A stretch of 64,000 bases of DNA from Merdimmobilis hominis. Its GTDB lineage: Bacteria > Bacillota > Clostridia > Oscillospirales > Ruminococcaceae. Under the pieces are notes generated by a model, which searched no databases, was not told the origin of the DNA, and saw only the letters and a list, made by a program, of their open reading frames with translations. The first letter of the stretch is position 1. Each line of letters opens with the position of its first letter. The position numbers and the translations under genes are program-made. The stretch lies in the NCBI RefSeq assembly GCF_021109255.1, contig NZ_JAJODG010000001.1; one strand, written 5' to 3'. Of this stretch, positions 58,166 to 64,000 are shown in pieces.

Positions 58166-59347
58166 ATGAACGACATTCTCAAACGGGCAGAGGAGCTCAA
58201 ACCGGAAATCATCGCCTGGCGGCGCCACATCCATGAAAACCCTGAGGTCAGCGCGGTGCTCCCCGAGACCAGCGCCTATGTGATGACGGAGCTGAAAAAG
58301 ATGGGCTACGAGCCCACTGAGTGCGGCGGCGGCGTCACCGCCGTTCTGGAGGGGGACCCCAATGGAAAGGTGTTCCTGCTGCGGGCGGATATGGATGCCC
58401 TGCCTATGGCAGAGGAGTCCGGCCTGCCTTTTTCCAGCAAGAACCCTAAAGCGGCCCACACCTGCGGTCACGACACCCACACCGCCATGCTGCTGGGTGC
58501 GGCCAAAATTCTGATGGAGAATAAGGACAAGGTCAAGGGCAGAGTTAAGTTCATGTTTCAACCCGGTGAAGAAGGATACAACGGCTGCAAACAAATGATA
58601 GCGGCCGGCATTTTGGAAAACCCCAAGGTGGATGCCGCTATGGGGATCCATAGCGCCACCGCCCAGGAGCACCCCACCGGCCATGTGATGTACTGCAACG
58701 GCCCTTCTATGGCCAGTGCGGATGCGTTTAAGATCACCGTCACTGGAAAAGGGGCCCATGGCGCCCGGCCGGAAAACGGCATCGACCCCATCAACATCCT
58801 GTGCCACATCCATTCCGCATTGCAGACCATCAACAGCCGGGAGCGGCCCCAGCAGGAGCCCCTCATTCTGACCATTGGCCAGCTGGTGGCCGGCGATGCC
58901 TGCAACATCATCCCCAACAGCGGCTTTATCAGTGGCACCATCCGGGCCTTTAACCAGGATGTGCGGATGCTGGCCAAACGCCGGTTCATCGAGATTGTAG
59001 AGGGTATCACCGCCACATTTGGCGGCAAGGTGGACATCGAGTGGACCACCGAGATGGCCCCCACCATCAACAACATTCCCCAGACCGACGAGCTGGTGGG
59101 CTACGTCAAAGAGATGCTAGGGGAGGATAAGGTCCACTGCATCCCGGCGGGCATGGGCTCGGAGGATTTTTCCGAGGTGATGTTGGCAGTTCCCGGCAGC
59201 TACCTGCGGGTGAGCCTGGGCAGCAACGACGAAGGCTATACTTATGGCGGCCACAACCCCAAGGTCTGCTTTAATGAAGAGGGCCTGCCGGTGGGCAGCG
59301 CCGTCTATGCCTATACCGCTATGAGCTGGCTGGCAAACCATCAATAA
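58166..59347 (+). CDS. M20D family amidohydrolase, copy 2
   Basis: A 393-residue paralogue of copy 1. KAAHTCGHDTHTAMLLGAAK and MFQPGEEGYNGCKQMI give the metal site; GKGAHGARPENGIDPI is the dimerization motif. The two share the INSRERPQQEP segment exactly. GGGAGGAAACAAAT precedes the ATG at 58166; the upstream frame start at 58112 lies within the promoter and is rejected. It probably has a different side-chain preference from copy 1. Confidence 0.92.
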   Translation: MNDILKRAEELKPEIIAWRRHIHENPEVSAVLPETSAYVMTELKKMGYEPTECGGGVTAVLEGDPNGKVFLLRADMDALPMAEESGLPFSSKNPKAAHTCGHDTHTAMLLGAAKILMENKDKVKGRVKFMFQPGEEGYNGCKQMIAAGILENPKVDAAMGIHSATAQEHPTGHVMYCNGPSMASADAFKITVTGKGAHGARPENGIDPINILCHIHSALQTINSRERPQQEPLILTIGQLVAGDACNIIPNSGFISGTIRAFNQDVRMLAKRRFIEIVEGITATFGGKVDIEWTTEMAPTINNIPQTDELVGYVKEMLGEDKVHCIPAGMGSEDFSEVMLAVPGSYLRVSLGSNDEGYTYGGHNPKVCFNEEGLPVGSAVYAYTAMSWLANHQ

Positions 59348-59361
59348 CAACAGGAAAATTG

Positions 59362-59390
59362 ACGGGGAGGCCCTAGGGCCTCCCCATCGT
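59362..59390 (+). terminator. Hairpin after amidohydrolase copy 2
   Basis: GGGGAGGCCC / GGGCCTCCCC with a TA centre. The T-tract is short, so termination is probable rather than certain. Confidence 0.6.
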
Positions 59391-59619
59391 TGTGTTCTGC
59401 TGCGGAAAGGGGATCCCCGCCCGTCATAGGGGTGAAATCCCCTTGTTTGGGTAAGTAGATAAAAACGGTATCTCCCTATGAACCAAAAGGGAGAAATTTT
59501 GATAAGTTTCTTAACTAATAAGCCGAATATCCATAGAAAAAAGCAATATTGGCCTTTTATTATTAGCAGATAAACAGAAAGCGACAAAAAGGGGCAAGCC
59601 CCCCGCAAATCCATCCAAA
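59391..59619. other. Non-coding gap, amidohydrolase / MarR convergent
   Basis: No gene or repeat of note was seen. The sequence is AT-rich in the middle. Confidence 0.45.
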
Positions 59620-59652
59620 AAACCCCCGGGAAATCTATTCCCGGGGGTTTTG
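59620..59652 (-). terminator. Terminator after MarR gene
   Basis: AACCCCCGGGAA / TTCCCGGGGGTT hairpin with A- and T-rich flanks on the leftward side. Confidence 0.85.
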
Positions 59653-59685
59653 CTGAATTGGCGTCCGACTAGTGGGGCAATCCCT

Positions 59686-60228
59686 CTACTTGGCGGCCTT
59701 TTCTTTTTCCATGCTCGCTTTGCGGTCTGTATCGAGCCTCTCCTTCAGATCGATACAACGGTAGTGGAGAACTTTGTAGAAGGCGTCAATCTCCTCCTGG
59801 GTACAAAATTTTAGCAGCCGCTCGTTAGTGGCCAACATCATCTGTACATCGTAAATCTTGTGTTGGCGGCAGAGGCGCAGCCCCTCTTCGGTGGGATAGA
59901 AGTGGTACACCCGGTAATTGCTTTTGCAGCGTTTGCGGGTGATATAGCCCTTTTTCTCAATCTTGGCGATGATCTGGGAGATGGCACTCTTGGTGCGGCA
60001 GGACATTTCTGCCAGCTCGGTGACGGTGGCGCCTTCATGATCGCAGATATCGATGACCAGGTGGGCCTCGGTCATGTTGCTCAGTTCGCCAGTGCCGTAA
60101 TCCCGGCTGATTTCATCGGCCTGATTGCGCAATGCCACAAAGGTATAGATATTGCTGGCTCTTTGGTAAAGTGGCTGAAACAAGTCGTTGATGGATTGGG
60201 ATGGGTCCATTTCATCTATTTGCAGCAT
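59686..60228 (-). CDS. MarR-family transcriptional regulator
   Basis: A 180-residue MarR regulator, longer than usual because of an acidic/basic C-terminal tail (RLDTDRKASMEKEKAAK). The winged helix is at about residues 48-120: HLVIDICDHEGATVTELAEMS (recognition helix CRTKSAISQIIAKIEKKGYI) and the wing RKRCKSNYRVYHFYPTEEG. Target unknown. Nearby candidates are the amidohydrolases or the dipeptidase remnant upstream. An AATAAAAATAT tract precedes the start. Confidence 0.9.
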   Translation of the reverse strand: MLQIDEMDPSQSINDLFQPLYQRASNIYTFVALRNQADEISRDYGTGELSNMTEAHLVIDICDHEGATVTELAEMSCRTKSAISQIIAKIEKKGYITRKRCKSNYRVYHFYPTEEGLRLCRQHKIYDVQMMLATNERLLKFCTQEEIDAFYKVLHYRCIDLKERLDTDRKASMEKEKAAK

Positions 60229-60576
60229 AATTTCACATCCTTAATTTGTATATTTTTATTGTACCATATTTTTCCCCGTTGTAAAGCACAGGAGATACAA
60301 TGAGATTCTAGTCAAAAATACCAGAAAGTACAAACTTGATTTATTGTTTTGATAAATTTTTTCAAAACCCCTTGACAGATATTGTTTAGAAAGTTAACAT
60401 TTTAATAAACCTTAAAATTGAGATTTATCCAAGCTATTCGGCTGCATATATATTCTAAAAATTTTATTAACGTGCTTAATATAATTTTGTCAGTTCGCTG
60501 CGAATAATTGTGTTTTATAGAAATAATTAGGACTTCGGGGGCAATTAAAACTCGAAAAAGCGCTTTGTTGGTTTGA
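60229..60576. other. AT-rich gap left of the dipeptidase remnant
   Basis: About 350 bases, no gene supported. Includes the leftward promoter of the MarR gene. The plus-strand frame of the remnant is closed by TGA at 60574-60576. Confidence 0.45.
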
Positions 60577-60732
60577 AATTCTATAGGCGAAGGCGTTTTT
60601 GAAAACGGCCTTGAACTTCAAGAGGTTGGCCTCCTCTTTGACCAGCTCCACTGGGATGGCTTCACCGACGATGAGATTGAAAAAATAGCCTGGAAAAACG
60701 CCGCCCGGGTCATTGGGGATTTCATGCGCTAG
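60577..60732 (+). pseudogene. C-terminal remnant of an M19 membrane dipeptidase
   Basis: In frame, without a start, 60586-60732 translates as GEGVFENGLELQEVGLLFDQ and then LHWDGFTDDEIEKIAWKNAA, RVIGDFMR and a stop. This follows the C-terminal block of membrane (renal-type) dipeptidases, where G-E-G-... EV..L...L...G.sdeeI.kI...N..RV is conserved. Nothing upstream in frame encodes the rest of the enzyme (about 330 residues in relatives), so only about 50 codons of the 3' end survive. A terminator follows, as if it were the original one. Confidence 0.75.
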
Positions 60733-60774
60733 TTCCTTTCACTTCCATTTCAATAACTTTCTTTCCTCACTGAA

Positions 60775-60812
60775 GAAGAGGCTCGGCCGCAAGGCCGGGC
60801 CTCTTCTCTTTT
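60775..60812 (+). terminator. Terminator after dipeptidase remnant
   Basis: GAAGAGGCTCGGCC / GGCCGGGCCTCTTC hairpin (one or two wobble pairs) with CTTTTTG. Confidence 0.85.
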
Positions 60813-60825
60813 TGCCCAAATCCTC

Positions 60826-60868
60826 TTGTGTTCTACTGCAAAAATGGTATAATAGAACCAAATTGGTT
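60826..60868 (+). promoter_or_regulatory. Promoter and start-site palindrome of ornithine cyclodeaminase-family operon
   Basis: TTGTGT (60826-60831), 16 bases, TATAAT (60848-60853). AACCAA-A-TTGGTT (60856-60868) covers the probable start site, a good place for a repressor. Confidence 0.65.
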
Positions 60869-60906
60869 AGCAAGAAGAAACTTGACATTAGACAGGAGGA
60901 TTCACT

Positions 60907-61890
60907 ATGAGCAAGACTTTACTGGTCAGCAATGCTGAGGCGGAACGCCTTTTAAAGATGGGCGACTGCATCGCCGCCATGGATGAGGTGCTGCGGGATG
61001 TCTCCGCCGGAGCCATCACCATGCTGCAGCGGTCGATGATCCACCATAAAAACGGCAACATCCTTGCCGGAATGCCCTCCACCATTGACACCAAGGAGAT
61101 CACCGGCAGCAAAGTCACCATTTTCCCTGGCCCAGAGGCCCGCAAAAATGGCACCGCCCAGGGCATTGTGCCCATCTTTGACACGGTGACTGGCAGCCTG
61201 ATCGCCATTGTGGGTGCCGAGTGCATCACCACCATCCGCACCGCTGCCACCAGCGCCAGTGCCACCCGCCTTCTGGCCCGGGAAGATGCCTCGGTTCTTG
61301 GCATCCTAGGGGCTGGAAAACTGGGCCGGGCCCATGTGGAAGCGATCTCCTTGGTGCGCCCTATTAAAAAGGTATATATTTGGGATATTGTCCCCGAAGC
61401 GGTGGATGCCTACTGCGCAGAGATGGTCAAAGCCTACCCCAACATTACTTTCATCCCCTGCAAGACCGCCAAAGAAGCTGTGGTGGATGCGGATATCCTC
61501 TGCACCGTCACCAAAGCCCAGGAGCCCATTGTGGAGGGCGAGTGGCTGAAATCCGGCGTCCACATCAACGCGGTGGGCGCTTGTTCCCCTGTCGCCCGGG
61601 AGATGGCGACAAGCGTTGTGCAGAAGGCCCGGGTCTATGTGGATAAGACCGAAGCTGCCCTGCGGGACGGCGGAGACCTGGTCATCCCCATGAACGCAGG
61701 GGAGTGGAGCGCCGACAAGGTGGTCGGCGAAGTGGGTGAAATCCTGCTGGGCAAACTGGAAGGCCGCAAGACCGCTGAAGAAATTACCATGTTTGAGACA
61801 GTGGGCATTGCGGTGGAGGACCTGGCCAGCGCATATCTGATTTATCAAAAAGCCAAAGAACAGGGGATCGGCCTGGAGGTCGAGTTGTAA
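60907..61890 (+). CDS. Ornithine cyclodeaminase / mu-crystallin family protein
   Basis: A 327-residue NAD(P)-dependent enzyme. GSKVTIFPGPEARKN and the substrate-binding VTIFPG segment are followed by the dinucleotide fold LGILGAGKLGRAHVEAISLV (GxGxxG). INAVGACSPVAREM is the late conserved region. The family includes ornithine cyclodeaminase, alanine dehydrogenase and imine or ketimine reductases. The active-site Lys is replaced or shifted in many members, so naming a reaction would be a guess. GGAGG lies seven bases before the ATG. It overlaps the next gene by one base, forming an operon. Confidence 0.9.
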   Translation: MSKTLLVSNAEAERLLKMGDCIAAMDEVLRDVSAGAITMLQRSMIHHKNGNILAGMPSTIDTKEITGSKVTIFPGPEARKNGTAQGIVPIFDTVTGSLIAIVGAECITTIRTAATSASATRLLAREDASVLGILGAGKLGRAHVEAISLVRPIKKVYIWDIVPEAVDAYCAEMVKAYPNITFIPCKTAKEAVVDADILCTVTKAQEPIVEGEWLKSGVHINAVGACSPVAREMATSVVQKARVYVDKTEAALRDGGDLVIPMNAGEWSADKVVGEVGEILLGKLEGRKTAEEITMFETVGIAVEDLASAYLIYQKAKEQGIGLEVEL

Positions 61891-62186
61891 TGAAAAAGGT
61901 CTTTGCCTTTCTTTTGATGACCGACCAGGGCCCGGAGGAGACCCGCACCCTCCCTGGGGAGCGGATGGACACCTTGTTTGTGCCAGTGCGCTCCCTCCAG
62001 GAGGGCTGCGACACCGTCCGCCGCCTCGTGGCGGAACAAGGGCTGGGTGCGGTGGAGCTCTGCGGGGCGTTCGGCCCCGAAGGGGCAGCAGCGGTCAAAG
62101 AGGCCGCCGGTCCAGCTGTTGCGGTGGGCTACGTGACCCACTCCCCCAGCGAGGATGGTTTATTCCAAACATTCTTTGCAGAGTAG
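61890..62186 (+). CDS. Small protein, DUF6506-like
   Basis: A 98-residue soluble protein (MKKVFAFLLMTDQGPEETRT, then VGYVTHSPSEDGLFQTFFAE). I recognise it only as the DUF6506-type small protein found next to amino-acid cyclodeaminase-like genes. The ATG overlaps the TAA of the preceding gene, so it is translationally coupled to it. No catalytic motif is evident. Confidence 0.7.
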   Translation: MKKVFAFLLMTDQGPEETRTLPGERMDTLFVPVRSLQEGCDTVRRLVAEQGLGAVELCGAFGPEGAAAVKEAAGPAVAVGYVTHSPSEDGLFQTFFAE

Positions 62187-62199
62187 GAGGGGGTTGCCT

Positions 62200-62553
62200 G
62201 TGGCCAAAAACATCCAAGTTAAGCCGGGAAAAGCGGGTTCCGTCTTGGGATTGATCGTGGGCTGTATCTTTGTGGGGATCGGCTTGTTTGTGGTCATTCC
62301 CACCTTTGGCCCCTTTGGCATTTTTTGGACGCTGGGCGCCGGCGCCATTGCCGTGGTCAATGGAATCAATGTATTTTCACAGAAGGGGGTCGCCACCCAC
62401 ACGATTGTGGTGGAGGATCACTTCCCCCAAGGGAATGCTTCGATCCATTCCCCAGAGGAGAGGCTTCGCCGGCTGGAGGATTTGTACCAAAAGGGACTGG
62501 TCACTCGGGAGGAGTACGACCAATCCCGCAAGCGGATTTTGGAGGAGTTATAA
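62200..62553 (+). CDS. Membrane protein with SHOCT domain
   Basis: A 117-residue protein with two hydrophobic segments (about 18-40 and 45-65) and a C-terminal SHOCT motif, RLRRLEDLYQKGLVTREEYDQSRKRILEEL. SHOCT tails are common in small membrane proteins of unknown function. GTG at 62200 is the start: AGGAGGGGG lies six to ten bases ahead. A longer ATG frame overlaps the DUF6506-like gene and lacks a site. It is 13 bases after that gene, so probably the third gene of the operon. Confidence 0.8.
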   Translation: MAKNIQVKPGKAGSVLGLIVGCIFVGIGLFVVIPTFGPFGIFWTLGAGAIAVVNGINVFSQKGVATHTIVVEDHFPQGNASIHSPEERLRRLEDLYQKGLVTREEYDQSRKRILEEL

Positions 62554-62630
62554 AAAATACCAGAGGGGTTTTCCACGATTCCCTCCTCCTGCTGTGGAAA
62601 AAGGCAGGGAAATGGAGCTCCCCCTGGATG

Positions 62631-62690
62631 AAACCAATGAAACCCCCGGAGGGCAGCACCAATGCTGCCCTCCGGGGGTTTCATTGGTTT
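62631..62690. terminator. Exceptional 28-bp perfect hairpin
   Basis: Bases 62631-62658 and 62663-62690 are exact reverse complements, with a CCAA loop. The ends are AAACCAATGAAA and TTTCATTGGTTT. It would end both the SHOCT operon and any leftward transcript, but is far longer than needed for a terminator. Confidence 0.75.
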
Positions 62691-62954
62691 GCGCGCCGGT
62701 CTTGTAGCCAAAATAGGAGTTTAGCCGCCAGGGATTCCCCGTCGTAAGGGAAGAAGCTCTTTGGGCTCCACTTCCCCATTTTGCAAAACAATGAAATATG
62801 GGCCTATTTTTTGTTTTGAATGCTCCACAAAAACGCCCCGCAGGGTTTCACTCCATCCGGAACTTGGGTTGCTTGGGGGAAGGATGGGCAAAAATTCCCC
62901 AGGGAATTTGTCGCAAGCTCCAGAAAGGGGTAGGGCATTTGGAGCATTCGTCAA
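62691..62954. other. Non-coding gap before the EamA gene
   Basis: A 77-codon leftward frame (62721-62954) has no ribosome site and no family resemblance, and I do not call it. No other feature was found. Confidence 0.45.
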
Positions 62955-62983
62955 TTTACTTTACTCTGCAAAATTGATATACT
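62955..62983 (+). promoter_or_regulatory. Promoter of EamA transporter gene
   Basis: TTTACT (62955-62960), 17 bases, TATACT (62978-62983). Confidence 0.6.
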
Positions 62984-63043
62984 CATCTTATCGCGGTTCC
63001 AACAGTTAGAAAGCAGAATGAAACAATCTGGGAGGTAACGGAA

Positions 63044-64000
63044 TTGGAAAACCAACAAAGAGGGGTCTTTAAAGTCTACCTGGTCTGTGTCTTGGGCATG
63101 GTCGTAGGTTCCTTCATCTCCCCGCTGATCAAACTCATCATCCAAACCGGGGTGGATGCTGCGGTCATCACCTTTTACCGGCTGCTGTTTGTCTCGGTGC
63201 TGGTATTGCCGGTGCTCTTCTCCAAATGGGAAAATCGGGAGAAGGTCAAGGCCATGACCAAAACCTCCTGGCTTCAGGTCATCGGGTATTCCATGTGCAA
63301 AACCTTTGCCTTAATTGCCTGGGCAGAGGCCCTCAACCAAGGCACGTCAGCCTTTATCTGCAACACCCTGGGCAACTGCACCACCATCTTTGTGGTGGTG
63401 ATGGCGTGGGTATTCCTCCATGAAAAAACCTCAGCCCGGGCCTTGGTGGGGGTGGCCATCTGCCTGGCAGGCGTCTTTATCATCGGCGCGGATGAACTGG
63501 GAGGCGGCGTCGGCGGAAGCGCCTTGGGCATCGCCCTCATTATGACCTCTGCTGTGCTCAATGCCGGCAACCAGGTGTTCGCCCGCGCAGTGCGCAAGGA
63601 ATTGGACCTGCTGCCCCTGTTGGGGGTGGACTACTGCCTGGGGACTATTATCACTGGGGTCTATGGCCTTCTCACCGGCGCGGATTTCCGCCTCAACTTA
63701 AAAGCGGTCTTTTATATGGCAATCCTCAGCTGGTTCTGCACCCTGTTCTGCCACACCACCCCCATTTGGGCGATGAAGTACATCAATGTTGTCACTGCCT
63801 CGGTCATCAACCTGGCGGGGCCGTTTATCACCGCCATTGTGGCCTTCTTCCTCCTAGGGGAGGTGCCCAAGCCCATGACCTATGTGGGTGCGGCGGTGAT
63901 GATCGCCGGTTTGATCTACTATGTGATTGTGGACCAAAAGGAAGCTCAAAAGGCAATGGAGGCCAAAGCCGCAGCCCTGGCGGAAGGGGATCAGCCCCAG
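63044..64000 (+). CDS. EamA/DMT family transporter (partial at window end)
   Basis: At least 319 residues with no stop before the right edge. Start is a TTG at 63044 with GGAGGT (63031-63036) seven bases upstream; there is no good upstream ATG. Two EamA repeats of about five helices each cover residues 9-145 and about 160-295: the first opens VYLVCVLGMVVGSFISPLIK, the second SALGIALIMTSAVLNAGNQV. The charged C-terminal tail (VDQKEAQKAMEAKAAALAEG) is beginning and likely ends just beyond the window. DMT exporters move amino acids, nucleotides or drugs; the substrate is unknown. Confidence 0.9.
   Translation, partial: MENQQRGVFKVYLVCVLGMVVGSFISPLIKLIIQTGVDAAVITFYRLLFVSVLVLPVLFSKWENREKVKAMTKTSWLQVIGYSMCKTFALIAWAEALNQGTSAFICNTLGNCTTIFVVVMAWVFLHEKTSARALVGVAICLAGVFIIGADELGGGVGGSALGIALIMTSAVLNAGNQVFARAVRKELDLLPLLGVDYCLGTIITGVYGLLTGADFRLNLKAVFYMAILSWFCTLFCHTTPIWAMKYINVVTASVINLAGPFITAIVAFFLLGEVPKPMTYVGAAVMIAGLIYYVIVDQKEAQKAMEAKAAALAEGDQPQ

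Noticed and set aside
62721..62954. 77-codon leftward frame before the EamA gene
   Set aside because: No ribosome site and it runs across the promoter of the EamA gene.
1..64000. CRISPR arrays and insertion-sequence transposases
   Set aside because: No regularly spaced direct repeats and no transposase of an IS family were found; the only mobile gene set is the serine-recombinase element.

Overview
The window reads as chromosome from an anaerobic, Gram-positive gut-type Clostridia, most like the Oscillospiraceae/Ruminococcaceae. The evidence is GC-rich coding sequence with strong GGAGG ribosome sites, TTGACA/TATAAT promoters, many GC hairpin plus U-run terminators, a CIRCE-controlled small heat-shock gene, a four-subunit pyruvate-type ferredoxin oxidoreductase, anaerobic (early cobalt insertion) cobalamin genes, a PdaA-like deacetylase and a Tn4451/TnpX-like mobilizable element. 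The genus cannot be fixed from sequence alone.

Layout. 1-3.2 kb: MarR regulator with a MATE exporter, then a YitT membrane protein. 3.5-7.4 kb: RidA divergent from a YheO/PAS-type regulator with a long leader, then a lipid-linked-saccharide flippase and a small membrane protein. 7.5-9.7 kb: two tandem AbrB-like regulators and the rplM-rpsI operon behind a consensus promoter. 10-19.7 kb: envelope genes (G5/3D protein, Ser-rich beta-repeat surface protein, polysaccharide deacetylase lipoprotein, Na/Pi cotransporter, a second secreted beta-repeat protein) and an enolase. 19.88-28.78 kb: an 8.9-kb integrative mobilizable element bounded by 12-bp inverted repeats. It carries a sigma-like regulator, an excisionase-like protein, a Dam-type methylase with an AlwI-family endonuclease, a probable oriT, MobA/L relaxase, TnpW-like protein and large serine recombinase. 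28.8-34.4 kb: BrnQ, a stand-alone FakA-like domain, a rhomboid-like protein, a CPA2 antiporter divergent from a LysR regulator, and a nucleotidyltransferase-like remnant. 34.6-39.4 kb: secA, then an M20 peptidase with an XRE-cupin regulator. 40-43.1 kb: porCDAB-type operon. 43.2-43.8 kb: Hsp20 under CIRCE. 43.9-51.7 kb: cobalamin operon cbiK-D-L-F-G-H-ET plus a hydrolase, read leftward from a promoter and cobalamin riboswitch. 51.7-55.1 kb: GNAT, a methyltransferase pseudogene with an internal deletion, a GH5-like lipoprotein lacking the expected nucleophile, tRNA-Ser(CGA), and a TtcA-like enzyme. 55.4-64 kb: GNAT, two paralogous M20D amidohydrolases, MarR, a membrane dipeptidase remnant, an ornithine cyclodeaminase-family operon, and an EamA transporter running off the right edge.

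How it fits together: amino-acid and peptide use recurs (RidA, BrnQ, four M20/M19-type genes, ornithine cyclodeaminase family), with 2-oxoacids feeding ferredoxin reduction through the Por complex. The most unusual items are the mobile element with a one-methylase AlwI-type system and its separation of brnQ from an upstream promoter-like leader, the pair of beta-repeat surface proteins, the GH5-like pseudo-enzyme, the long leader before the YheO-type gene and a 28-bp perfect hairpin near 62.66 kb. Nothing in the window can be claimed from sequence alone as a wholly new system; these are the places worth testing.
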